A program made the position numbers and the translations under genes. A model generated the notes under the pieces. That model worked only from the letters and a program-made list of their open reading frames with translations, ran no database searches and had not been told where the DNA came from. From assembly GCA_029255685.2 (NCBI GenBank), contig CM055316.2, positions 84,566,861 to 84,630,860 of the forward strand: a stretch of DNA of 64,000 nt. The letters run 5' to 3'. Of this stretch, positions 1 through 12,500 are shown one piece after another (positions within the stretch are counted from its first letter, which is position 1; each line of letters starts with the position of its first letter). The stretch comes from Silene conica (taxonomy: Eukaryota > Streptophyta > Magnoliopsida > Caryophyllales > Caryophyllaceae).

Positions 1-347
1 AAATTCAACAAAAAAAAATTTAGTCATGATTTTGTGCATAAAACAGATTTTTAGTCATTCTTTCTGATGTACACCCTAGGTTTTGGTAACTTAAAGGATC
101 AACGACCTGTCTTCTATAATCTGAGACATTTGGACTTGACTCGTAGTTTGGTTCCTAAATGGAGTAGAGTGATGTTACAGCTTCTTCCTATCTTATAAAC
201 ACTGATTTTCCCAGAGGTTTGTTATCTTTTGGTGTTGCGATGTAGCTATCTTATAAACACTGGTTTTCCCAAAGTTTTGTGTTTAGTATCTTTGGGATTA
301 CAATGTTTAACAGCGAACTGTGGTTTTGATTTGTTCTCTCCTTGCAG

Positions 348-461
348 GGGTTGGGTCTTGATCCGGGTGCCCTTTCAAAGTACGAGGAGTCAACTAATTT
401 GGAGAGCCAGTGTTTCAGTACTACTCAAGAAATCCCGTCGTGTTGGAGGAACTGGTTATAA
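348..461 (+). CDS. Probable 3' terminal exon of an upstream gene (partial)
   Basis: After a pyrimidine-rich tract ending in TTGCAG (341-347) one frame stays open for 37 codons and stops with TAA at 459-461. It reads as ordinary protein (starts GLGLDPGALSKYEEST, ends IPSCWRNWL). Positions 1-347 would be its preceding intron; that stretch is AT-rich and holds a short near-duplicate (TATCTTATAAACACTG at about 191 and 248). The rest of the gene lies left of the window. A second frame through the same DNA is open longer (to 597) but has no protein-like composition after 500. I do not recognise the family, and the phase of the incoming intron is unknown. Confidence 0.4.
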   Translation, partial: GLGLDPGALSKYEESTNLESQCFSTTQEIPSCWRNWL

Positions 462-685
462 GCGAGTGTCGAGTAAATTAATGATCCTTGAATTGAAAGT
501 GTTTTGGTTGAAGGTTGAGATTTTTTTTATGCTACATGTTTCGGTCCTTTTCTTTTTGTTTCTCATATTTCTATTTGGTCTTAGTAGAATTATTTAAACT
601 ATTATTGTGCGGAGTTGTCAGTTATGTATGAATTTCGATTAATTCCACCTCTTATGTGACCTGCTGGTAATGATAATAATACATA

Positions 686-968
686 CTTCCTCCGTTGATA
701 TCCAAAGCGCATATATGTTTTTTGCACAAATATTAAGAAAGATATTAAAAAATTATTAAAAGTACATTTGAAAGTGTGTAAGATGTCTTTTTATTAATTT
801 AAATGTGTTATGGTGGATTATAGGTGGGTCATGGAGTGACATTTTATGTAGATAAATGGTTTCCATTAGGTTAGTCTAGTCATTTTGTTTTCGTTTTTAG
901 AAAAGTGGTAGAGTGGATATGAATAGATGAAAAAGGAATATATGTAGGTTGGATATGAATGGAGGAAG
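686..968. mobile_element. Stowaway-like MITE
   Basis: Terminal inverted repeats begin CTTCCTCCGTTGATATCCAA and end as the imperfect reverse complement (TTGGATATGAATGGAGGAAG). The 283-bp element is flanked on both sides by TA (684-685 and 969-970), the Stowaway (Tc1/mariner) target duplication. It is AT-rich inside with no coding capacity. It is one of several in the window with this CTYCCTCC end. Confidence 0.8.
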
Positions 969-1429
969 TATAACTCTGCAGTTTATCAAGTGAGTGACCT
1001 AGTGAGGAATGCTCAAAGAAAAAAGAGTGATGAAATAGAAGCCTTATGTGCATTCTCATTTTTTTTAGCCAACAATATCTCTTTGCCAGTCTGCAATCAA
1101 TTCGAAAACGAAAGTCTTTTAACACCTGTTGAACAACAATTAGATGATAAAGTTGGCTAATTGATAAAGTTGGGTAGGGTAAGTAAGTAGGATTGCTCAT
1201 AATCAAAGTAATTTATTGTCACACATAATACACCATTATATAACATTTCAATTGGAGTAAGTGAAAATTACAATTATCGGAGTTAACTTACTAAGTACCT
1301 AATAAGTATAACATTTTAGTAATTGAAAATTACTACACATGGGAGTAATTACAAAGTAGTTGCATATAAATGATCTTAACCATATGCCATTTTTTTATTA
1401 AATCCAATCAAATGATCTTAACCATACAA

Positions 1430-4379
1430 TTAAGCTTCAGTCTCTCCAATTTGTAATCCGGACTCCAAAGAAGCATGACCACCCAAATTTTCAGCCTTTT
1501 CTTGCTGCTCCAACGTCTCATATAAAGGAGCATTCTTCGTCTCCGGTAGCCAAAAACTCACTAAACCACTTACGACTGCAACACTCCCGAACACCATGAA
1601 CGAGAAGGTCGGGCTCAACCTTCCCACTGCCACCAACAAAGGCGCAACCGAAGCCCCCAACATCAAGGCTTGCCTAAGCATTGACACTGCAAAATTCCTA
1701 ACGTTTGTAGGGAACAACTCCACGGCATAAATGTACAAAACGTCGAAAGCCATTGAAACCGTCATAAATCCAATCCCTTCAAAGACTAATTGAACCCAAC
1801 TCCCTATTGCACCCCCTCTCCCCCTTGTAAATACCATGCACGTAAAACACGTCACGCCCGTCACGTACGCTGAGTATGAGTACAATGTACGACGTTCCGT
1901 ACAACTTAACAACAAACTTCCTACTAAAACCGCTGGGATTTCCATCACCGCGTTGATAATTGTACTCAAGTACTTAGAAAAGTTGATGTTTTCTACGTTT
2001 AATTGTACACCATAGTACACAAAACCAATCCCAAACCCGGCAAGCATGGCCTTGCACATCCTGGCTCGTGCCCACTTACATTGCCATAAGGTCATGTTTG
2101 AGTAGTTGGGGTCATTATTAGGGTTAGACAAGCTTGTATTGGATAATTGGAGGTTTACAGGAAGCGATTTACCGTTGAATTTAGCAAATTTTGACAAGAT
2201 TTGAAGTGATTCGTCTTTTCTACCTCGTACAAGAAGCCATCTTGGAGACTCGGACACAAAGGGCAGGACAAGAACAGAGTAAATAAAGGGAAGTATAGAA
2301 GTGAGTATGTATAGCGATCTCCACGAAGTCCGGGTATAATAGGCCATAATGGGAATAGAAAGAAAGCCGGCAGTGAAGAAGAAGAAACCGTATTGGCCAA
2401 CTTGGCCGCGCCATTTGCGACCCACAACCTCGGTGGCAAGCACTAGGCAGCAAATTCCTATGCCTGATCGGGCTAACCCATTTGCAAACCGAAACAAGGC
2501 GTATACCCAAAGGTTTGGGGAAAGAGAAGTGAGGGAAGATGTGATTGCAGTTAATAAGCATGATACAATTAATGTCTTTTTTCTTCCTAGGACCGAATCT
2601 GCTAAACGTCCATAAATTCCTGACCCTGCATGCATGGGAAATTAAAGTAATAAGATTAAATTAAATAAAAATAGTTGGTATACTATGAATATAGGGTGTT
2701 ATATTGAAACTGGGTATCATTCAATGACACTCTAGAAATGATTAAAAATAAGAACACTGCACATGATGTACGTGGTTAGGCGTTTAATTATATATAGAGT
2801 ATAACATAGCTACTTGAAGACACAGAAAATGGGTAAATCTAATGCCAAATTATGAATAATAATAATACAGATGAACAAACATAAAATAATTATTGGAGAA
2901 TTACTTAATTCATAGTCATACTAATTAATTATTAAGTAAGTGTGTCTTGCCATATTGTATATATCCATATATAATCATATTTTATATTCTCATTCGTGTA
3001 TTATCAAGTATCTCATTAAATTTAATAAGTATGTTTTGGCGTGATATCAACTTAGGCCAGCTAATAATAATAAAAAGTAATTTGATGAGTGTAAATTTGT
3101 GTGAATCTAAGATGCTAATCATCCTATATACTAGTAGGTTGTAAAGTAATCAAAAGTAAGTGTATAATAATGGTATATATGGCCTATAGTAAAAACAATT
3201 TAGTCATATAATTACATGTTCCTGATGTCAGGTAACCTAAAGTAGTACGTGTCCCCTAAAATACATTTAATGATGAAATGGTGTTTTTACGATGCAATGA
3301 AGCTAATACTAATAGTAGTTCAATTAATCAACCTATTTATTTATAGCTTAGCTTCCTAACCTTAAATCTTAATGGCTAGCCATCAACTTTATATAAAGGT
3401 TTCTACTATTAACAACATCGTCACTTATCTAATCACCTACTCTACGTTTCTATAATTCAAACAAATTTACTTTCCGATTAACACTACTACTTTTGTATTG
3501 TAAAGTAAAAACAAATAAACACTCTAAACCCCATTTGGGATAAAACTTCTTGTTACCTACTATATTCTTTCAAAAGTTTAATCATCACGATTCACGACTA
3601 TGTAAATTATGGATCATTTAAGTATGTAATTCAGCTCTTAATTTATGGATTTATTATTTTGGTATTTGTTTTTAAATAAAGTAGAAGACATTAGGCATGG
3701 AAAACAACTTCTCATGCATGCTGCATGCATGTATAGCGATTATATGCGTAGGAGGTCATACAAATTCTGCCATCACTCCTTCATTCCTTACCTTTACCTT
3801 GTTTAGTGCACGCACTTCTCAACGGTATAAAACTTGCAATCATAATTCATACTTCAATTCACCCATACACATACATACAACTAGTAATCGTGTAAAGTTA
3901 AAGTTTAAGACGGATATTGTTGTCGTAAACAATAATATGTAAGTAATGTAACGTAAGAAGAAGAAAATGAAGAAGAGGATACCAATGAGTGATCCAAGGA
4001 AAAACAAAGAAGCAGGAAGAGCAGCAAGAAAGTTATGATCACAAATAAGACCCCATTCAGCTATAATCGAGCTTTTGTGACCTCCAACCCATTCCCAAGT
4101 ACCGGGTTTAAGGCCGCAAACAAAAGCGCTTCCTTTACCAGTTTGCATACCATTACAGCCATTAAGACTCTTACAAATCCATTTTTGAGGCTCAGCATCA
4201 GTAAATATAGTGATTAAAGTACCTTGAGCGTCAAATATCCATGCAAATGATACTAAAATGACTTGTATTATTTGCGAAATTCCGAGTGAACCAACATGTT
4301 CTTCTATTACTTCATCTACTGTTAGCTCAATTATGTTTTTTGATGTTAATTCCTCTCTATTACTATTTTCTTCTTCCAT
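1430..4379 (-). CDS. Organic cation/carnitine transporter (OCT), MFS family
   Basis: Two coding exons: 4379-3983 (132 codons + 1 nt) and 2625-1430, giving 530 aa, a normal length for plant OCTs. The junction rebuilds LIGSGIYGR across a 1357-bp GT-AG intron (2626-3982). The family is 12-TM major facilitator proteins moving carnitine, choline-like cations or polyamines across the plasma membrane or tonoplast. Visible hallmarks: a cytosolic N-terminus, a long extracellular loop after TM1 with paired cysteines (KWICKSLNGCNG, AFVCGLKPG, GLICDHN), the MFS signature GRLADSVLGRKK after TM2, the ESPRWLL motif after TM6, and a late ELFPTNVRNFAVS motif. The acidic C-terminal tail is cytosolic. The start at 4379 is preceded by a TATA box about 95 bp upstream. 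Which Arabidopsis OCT is the orthologue cannot be told. The intron carries no recognisable gene. Confidence 0.92.
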
Positions 4380-4473
4380 TTTTTTTTGTTGTAATTTTTC
4401 AGGTGTTTTCTGATGTTTTGTTTTTGGTTTGTTGGTTTGTTGGTTGTGGAGTTGTGTTGTATGGTGAGGGTGC

Positions 4474-4483
4474 TATTTATATA
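4474..4483 (-). promoter_or_regulatory. TATA box of the OCT gene
   Basis: On the minus strand the sequence reads TATATAAATA, about 95 bp upstream of the OCT start codon, which is a usual TATA-to-ATG distance for a short plant leader. No competing TATA element lies closer. Confidence 0.6.
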
Positions 4484-7400
4484 CACAAGTGTTGGTTGCT
4501 TTGCATGGTGTGACATCATTTTTTATTCTGTTTTTGTTGTTGTTACTTGTTGTTATGATTTAATTTTTTGTTTTTTTTAAGGAGGTTACATTTGGTACGC
4601 TATAGCCTATAGTTTATTCGATCTTATTAAACCGTATTACTGTACTACGTAGTGATTTGTGTACATGCACTAAGGGTTTCACACTTTCACATTAGAGTGA
4701 TTAGAACAATGAGATCAATGTACTTGAATCAAACTTTAACCATGCAAGCATGACGATCAATTTTGCTCTATTCATTGGTAAACTACTAAACTCAATAACT
4801 CCATCAATATTCAATAATGTCATCATCGCACTCATATGAATATTGCTATATTAATACTACCATATCACAAATTCACAATTATACCAAGTATTTTATGTTA
4901 ACGTTTCAGCTTATATAAGTGATAATATTAAAATTTCATAACTTCATATACAAGATGAATTATCAGTACCTTTTTAGGGGGATATAACGCATATGACTGA
5001 ATTTTCTTTAATTCGTACCATTATTTTATTATTCCTAAAACATTATTGGTCGCATACAAGTTTAGGGTATTTATAGATGGAAAATGAGATGGAGGTGGCG
5101 CTTAAATTGAGAGTCACTGACGTTATTATGGTAAATTAACTAGATATTTTATTTTTTTCCGCATTTAAAATTTAAAATTCAAACTAAATAGTATTAAAGG
5201 GTAGTTATGGAAATTATGATTTGTAACAATAACGATAATTATAAATATTTAACAAAAAACCCCATAATAGGATCGGAGGCGTTATAGATTCTAGGTAATT
5301 TGTCTCTAGATAATTTAATGTGTTTAGAATTTGAATTATAATGAAATACCTATAAGATAAGGGTAAAATTACATATTTATCTTTCAATATTTGACCCAAA
5401 AAAAAAACAAGATTTGATTTTGATTATTATTATTATTTTGGTAGATAGAAGTGGGATTAACCATTAACAAAATAGAAAACAAAGAACATAAAAAACATTG
5501 TCCAAACTAAACAACAAAAGACTAAGCATTGTGAGATAATGGGTGACGTCCTATCACCATCCTTTATTTATAGATAGTTTGTTATGCAGATTGCCATATC
5601 TATATTGTAGGAGTATATATTGGTCCATTATATTAGAGTGATTGTGACTTAAAAGTATGAGCAATTGTAGTTACGAAATGTGATGAAAAACAAAAATGGT
5701 TTAGATTGATAGCATTGGATGGTGTGGAGTAGCTAATAGAAGTTGTAGATTGTAAAGTGTAGTGAAGGTGGAGTAAGTTATCGAAGACGCAATTATAATG
5801 AACAAAGTGCAGCTGTGCATACATGTATATTCTTGCAAACTACAAAGTATCGATACTCTAAGGAGTGGCCATGACAATTGCAAGTGTTTGTTGATATTAA
5901 AATTTGTTGCTTTAGGTGATATTAGGTGTCAATTTTGTTTGTCCAAATAAGATAATCGGAATAACTTCATAATCTACCAAAATCCTACAAATATACAATA
6001 ACTCATTAGACCTATATATATACAACAACGCACCCCGCTCATTAGATCATGATATGCATATATATATATTATGAATAATCCTATATATGTCATTTGCAGA
6101 TATTGCAAACAAACATAAGGTTACATGCATCTACAAAATGCTGTACAAGTCATTTCAATAATTTCATTATATTCATTCTTGTGCTACAGATTTACTCCAA
6201 ACATTGTCGGGACTTGGGAAGCAATACTCAAATTTGTACAAGTAACAATTTATTAGGTTTTCTTAGTGCAGAGATTACAACTACAAAATGATGAGGTCAA
6301 CATCCATAACAACTATATATATATATATATATTGCGATGAGATTAGATTGGTGGGAAGTGGGAAGGATTATTACTATTAGTTCGTTGAGCACAATCATCA
6401 ATAATAATGGGATGGACAATACGCCTAACTTAATCTTAATTTCCTTCTTGTTTAATTTGTACGTGGATAAGCCTTCATCTAACCAAAAGCATAATAATAA
6501 GGACAAATAATAATAATACACAATTTCTTTTTAGTGGACGTCATTAATTGATGCTCAGTCTACAAAATTGGCTACTTTAACTATCAAATATATTGACATG
6601 CATGAATCGAACAAATACTTGAAAGATTAGCTGGTATGGAAGAGGAGAAATAAAAAGGGTAGACTACATTGTGCAAGTTATTTCCAAACGCCACACATAC
6701 AAGTGCGTGCTCATAAGTATAAAAGATGAGGGAGCCATAATACACAAAATAAGGATCAAAGACGCACTCTATAATATACTTCGTATCTATCAACTTAGGT
6801 AGTGAAGAATTGATGAAAAGATTGTTGATTGAATTTTTTAATTAGTTTAGGTTTAATTTGCTTATTCGGGGAGGTGGTACGGTCTAGAAGAAATTAAAGC
6901 ATGCAAATAATGAAGATGCATATGGATGTATGCATAGTGATCTTCATTATATGTGGCTAGGAGATAAAGAAACACATAGATACATTATAGATATTAGATA
7001 GATACACATTCAGCTACCACTCTAGTATAGAAGCATTAGATCATAGAGTACAACAATGCCATGATTATGGAGTTTTTAATTATAATTATCACTTTCAGCA
7101 ACTTATTATTGGATCTACTGATGATGATGCATCATGATTCATGCATCATGCATGGGAGTGGTTTATTATTGGATTTGCTAAATGCTTCTGTACGTCCATT
7201 ACTTTCTTCAATATAATTGCCATACAATTTATAAGTGCTCCTTGACGCATTTCTCAAATCAATATGTCCTACTTTCTTTAATTATATATATAACTCATCC
7301 AATCATATATACACCTTAACAGCTGCTACCATTAACTCTTTTTTTTTTTTTTTCTTTTTTTTTAGGATTAGGCCATTTTCCATGCATATTTGACACTAGC

Positions 7401-7585
7401 TTGCTTAATAACCTCAATTATAACCTTATTTTATGTCATCCTAAAATAAATGGATTTCATCACTTGAATGTAATGTTACACAAATCAAGTACCTCTTTAA
7501 TTAATACAAGATACTCACGCAGTCAGTCAGTCAGTCACGCATATATACGTCCATAACAAACTTAAACTCAATCCTCGCATAATCA

Positions 7586-7653
7586 GATTAATCACACAAG
7601 TTATAGACTAGAAATCATCGATTAATCACACAAGTTATAGACTAGAAATCATC
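7586..7653. repeat. 34-bp perfect tandem duplication
   Basis: The unit beginning GATTAATCACACAAGTTATA occurs twice back to back (7586-7619 and 7620-7653) without mismatch, so it is a recent local duplication. No coding or element context. Confidence 0.9.
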
Positions 7654-7797
7654 CATCCATTAATTAAGTAGAGACAAAATAATAAAATAACTTTCAAATT
7701 ACACAGAGTTTTCTTGTATACTGCATTAGCTATTACAATATATTCGTATATATTACATGAAACTACTCTTTAGTCAACACTTGGTATTTTTGTCATA

Positions 7798-7880
7798 GTC
7801 AGCCCAAAAACAAGAGATACAAATTCGACATGCCTTAGTAACTTAGAGTCAGCCCAAAAACAAGAGATACAAATTCGACA
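7798..7880. repeat. 33-bp direct repeat, 50-bp spacing
   Basis: The unit beginning GTCAGCCCAAAAACAAGAGA occurs at 7798-7830 and 7848-7880 with 17 bp between. Both copies are identical, indicating a recent segmental duplication. Confidence 0.9.
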
Positions 7881-9573
7881 GGAAATTAAGGATTTTGGGT
7901 TAAGGTTTAATGTCCTACGAATTGAGAATTTGAGATGAATACAACATGGGAGAAATTTAATTGGGTCGGATTTGGATTGAACTCTTTAAACACAAACTCG
8001 ACATGATTATTAGGACATCTTAAAAGTTTAAATAAATAGGTTATTCATATCGGATTTGTGTCAAAATAGCTAAATTCTAACCTGACCTTAAGTTTTGGGT
8101 CGTGTTGTATCAACCCAATAAATTAAATGGATCACAACGTCTTGCTCTTAATCGATTAATTTTTTGTCGGGTTCGCATCGTATATTCGAATCATGTCAAT
8201 AACTCTCTCTACTTGATGTCTGTTTGATGTCTTTGATATGAATAATGTTAAGATGGGCTTTACGACTCAATCTCAAAATCCATTTGCGTATAATTACGGA
8301 GTCCAGAATACTCGGTTTTTTTTTTTGTACAAAATAACGCTCTCCGTATTTGCGTAGGCAGTAGGGTAACAAACCAAGTTAATTGGCTCCAAAGATACGA
8401 TCTGCCTCTGCATTCCCTCCCCACTTACTCTCCGTCGTTCGGTGATTATCTCTTCCTTAATTGTTTTTCTTTTTAAATTAGTGATTCCTAGTTTATGATT
8501 TTTCTTTTCGTTCATCGTAGTCAATTTTAAAATACATTTCAATTTGATTTGATTATTAATTACATGGGCAATGTAGTTCCACAAATTACAGTGTAGAATT
8601 AATGTATTAATCTCGTATGCCCTCGAAAAATACTGGTTTTGGGATGTCACTGTGTAAAAGATGGAGTTACAGCTTGTTCAATGACAGAACTCGAAGGAGT
8701 AACAAGAGCAGTCGCCTTCTGAGTTTCGAAGTTTTAGTTGGAATTTTTATTTTATTTTGTTTTTCTAGTTTACCTTATTGCTCGTAACTTAAATTGGGCT
8801 TCTTCAAGTTTTAGGAGCTTGCTATAAAAATTTCTGATTGTGTCAACAGGTATAAGACATGTACATTGTGTTGATATTGCTTCTAATTGACAAGAATGTC
8901 CAAAAAACCCAAAAATTTATGTGCTTTTGCCTCTTTTTCAAGATAAGTCTCCTAATAGGATCCCGAACAAGGACTTTGAGGAACTGTATATACTAAATGT
9001 ATCGCCTTTAGACCTAACTTGTCTTCGGGAATTTGTAAAAAGAGTTGGATCTCGTGTTATGCTAATGTCTGGGATGCTTTTGATCAAACAAATCAATCCT
9101 AGTAAATTATATTTTTTTCTTGCATGACCGCTTGACCAGTTTGTTGGACTGTTTAAAAGATACCACATATCCTAATGCAGTTTTTACTTGTTGATTCCAC
9201 GCTTAAAAGTCATTTTAACTATTATGAGCTGATATGAGCAATTGGTATTAGGCTGTGTTTTTACTAGGGAAACTGTAAAGTTTAAACCTTTTCTGTATTG
9301 GAGATGTTCAGTTTGATTCGTGGATGAAATTCTCAATTTTTATGATATGTTTTGTGCATAGCCCTTTGAAAGATAGAATAGGATGGAGGGTGTTGATGTT
9401 CTTATTTACTCGTCTTATTTTGCTGTGATCGTACATTGATAGTCTGTGTTCGTGGCTGGAATTGATTTTGAATGCTTACTTAGACATAGTTCTCATTCAA
9501 CAATGTTTCTTCTTATGCTACAGGTTATCCAGGGTGTCTGCTGAATTAGATAAGGGACGCCTTCTTGTAGACC

Positions 9574-12500
9574 ATGTTTGGTTCAAGTAGTCGTAAGTGC
9601 TTGCTAACACGTTCTTATCAAAAAGTGTTTGCTGTCATGTTCCTGAGAAAGCTATACTTTTGTCTGTTTTAGAACTGTTTCTTTATATAGAATATGCCCT
9701 TGTCACTGGCATTGTTAGGCCTTTAGCTGCTTTTAAATGTTCTCGAACATTTGACATTTTACTTTTCTTGTTGCCACTGAATATGAAGGTTTTGCTGCTG
9801 GCTTTTGCTCTGATGATTGCCTACTTCTATATGTTTGATGATCGATACTTAGATCCATATCCACTTGCAAAAGTTCCCCGGTTGTCGTTAACTGCTGTAT
9901 TCGGTCAATACTATACACCCCCGACTGCCTATCTTTTTCCTGGTTTGGGCATTTCAGATGCGACAAATTTTTAAAATAGGAATCCCCCTATACATTGAGA
10001 CTTTCGTCTTTTTCTTGAAACAAATTGAGTTGAGGACAATTTCACTCATAGACTTTTGTTAACAGAAGTTAATGATTCTAAAATCTAAATAAAGCATCTG
10101 AGAAGGCTTTGCCAACTCCCATTACTAACTTGCCAAATACAAGGGTAAAAGGTATAAAATGTATTACTCTGAATATGTGTCCTGATTCTGATCGAATCAC
10201 ATACTGTTGTAACTCATATCTAAGTAACTTTTTACTGGATCAATATTAAATGTCTCATCCTGTTGACTAAGAACAACTTAAAGTAACACTCATTAAATCA
10301 TCTCCAACTTTTCATCCTAGTTGTTTATCTTTGTTTACTAATCTCAGAAGTTTATGCTTGTTGCTTGTTGACCTCATTCTATTCTGCAAGAGTCATGATT
10401 CAGAGGTCTGCAAGAGTCGTGATTCAGAGGTGACCTTATACCTCCTGCTATTGTTTGTACTGCCTTCTGTGTAAACTACTGGGGGGATGGTTAAGGGCCA
10501 TAACTTTCTATATTCTGTTGCCATCATTTACATGATTATGATGATTATACCTCTGGTTCGTCTTGATACTATTTAACAAAATGTGTTCCTCTTTCAGCAT
10601 TTGGGCAATCATCTAGTTCACCATTTGGATCACAGTCGGTGTTCGGGCAGACCAATGTAACAAATAATTCTTTCACTCCACAACCTTTTGGTCAATCTTC
10701 ATCATCAATTTCTTCAACACCTGCTTTTGGGGCTGCTTCATCATCAGGATTTGGGACTTCAACACCTGCTTTTGGGAGTGGTGGCAAGTTTCTGATGCTT
10801 GTTTACTTTCTTGTCCTATATTCAGATATTATGCATATATTCAGATGTTATGCATGTGTGTTTCTCTTATTTAAGCAACTTCTATAATCTAGTAACTTTA
10901 TTTTGTTCAAATCTGTGTGATATTTAAACAAGCACATGTAAAATGCTAAATGTTTTATGTATTAGCTACCTCACTTGCATTCCCTCGCCTCGTACCAGGT
11001 TGCTAGGATGCAACACTTTGTCCTTATGGTATTGATTTATAGTATGCTGGCTTTCTGTATCAATCTAAAAACATGTCATTTGCATTGAAAATGGGCCATA
11101 GTGATGTCCATGTGAGCTTGAGTGACATAAAGACTTATTTGCTGGTGACCATGGAATTTATTGTTAGTTTGCCTTGGTGGTCATCTCTTTATTGATGGGG
11201 CTCTTTGTTTATTTCCCTTCAGGGAACTATATAGGTAGAAAAGATCAGAAATCAAATGAACTTATGGCAGAGATTTATTTTGTTTGAGTTGAAATGAGCA
11301 TGTCGTATAGACGTATACATTTAGTGAATTTGAAATGATATTTGCGGGTACTGGGTGAGACTGAGAGAAACAAAGGAAGTTGTTCATTAGAACTGCAATC
11401 GTGGCCTCATTGATTAAACAATATCCTCAACTTTTCATGATATTGCTACTCTTTGGATTATCGGTCATCTAGTAACAAGCACCTTATGCTTTTAATAAGG
11501 GGTAAGGTCACCTACATTGGGTCCCTCTTACCTCGACTTTGGGTGTGAGCCTTCACTTCACTGTGGTGAAGTTGTTGTCTCACTCTTAGAATTGTTTCCG
11601 AGGTAAAGTTATTTCCTTAGCTTTAGTATGCCTAAAGTAACAAGTTATTGCAAGGCCACAAGGGGATCTTTGTTACTTTCCTCGCAATGAACTGGAAATA
11701 TTTGTAATTTTTTTAATTTATGAGAGCTTCTTGTCCTCTCATTTCAATCTCCGCTTTCTTAAATCAAAATTATTTTTCTTTATCGATAGAAATAAGAAAT
11801 CAAAGGAACTTCTGTTGTGCGGTTTCACCGTTCTTTGGTGTGATCTGTTTATATGAATAATGCTCTCTTGTAACATGAAGAGTGAAGACAGATATTAAGC
11901 CACTTGATCTTGTTTGTTTTCAAAGCCATGATTACTACTTTTTTTGGTAATTTTACTTGTACCCCACATGTCTTCTGTCTCTTCACTTCTGAAAAATGTT
12001 TAATGGTTTTCAGGTGCATCTGCATTTGGGCAGAACTCGTTTGGAGGTTTTGGATCAGCCACTCAGACTAGTCCTTTTGGAAGCTCAACTCAGCAGTCTC
12101 AGCCTGCATTTGGCAGTAATTTGTTTGGTTCAACTGCGCCATTTGGCGCTCAAAGCCAACCTTCATTTGGTGGAACCAACACTCCGGCTTTTGGTTCTTC
12201 GCCCAGTCCATCTTTTGGAAGTAGTGGAACTGCCTTTGGGGTTGGAGGCACTCCTGCGTTTGGCTCTGCAGGAGCATTTGGATCCACAAACACCTCTGTA
12301 TTTCCGGCTGGTGGTTCTCCTGCTTTTGGAACTACAACTTCCTCCGGATTTGGTAGCACATCCACCTCTCCTTTTGGGGCCGCTAGCGCTTCTGCTTTTG
12401 GTCAATCCAATAGTCAAGCTTTTGGTGCTAGTGGGGGAGCGCCAGCATTTGGCTCAACCACTCCATCTTTTAGTTTCAATTCAAGTCCAGCACTTGGCCA

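Larger units (their letters stand above)
4500..8640. other. Intergenic region without a recognisable gene
   Basis: About 4 kb of AT-rich DNA separates the OCT promoter from the NUP98 leader. It holds short tandem duplications (7586-7653, 7798-7880), small AT runs and a T-rich homopolymer near 7340. Short open frames are present but show no splice-consistent protein. The 3' part presumably contains the NUP98 promoter. Confidence 0.5.

Noticed and set aside
7340-7365. T-run as a retroposon tail
   Set aside because: A single homopolymer with no target duplication or body sequence. The poly(A) at 61470-61497 was rejected for the same reason.
7900-8200. GGGTC-rich stretch possibly from a dispersed repeat
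   Set aside because: Looks like a worn dispersed repeat, but no ends, duplication or coding remains could be defined.
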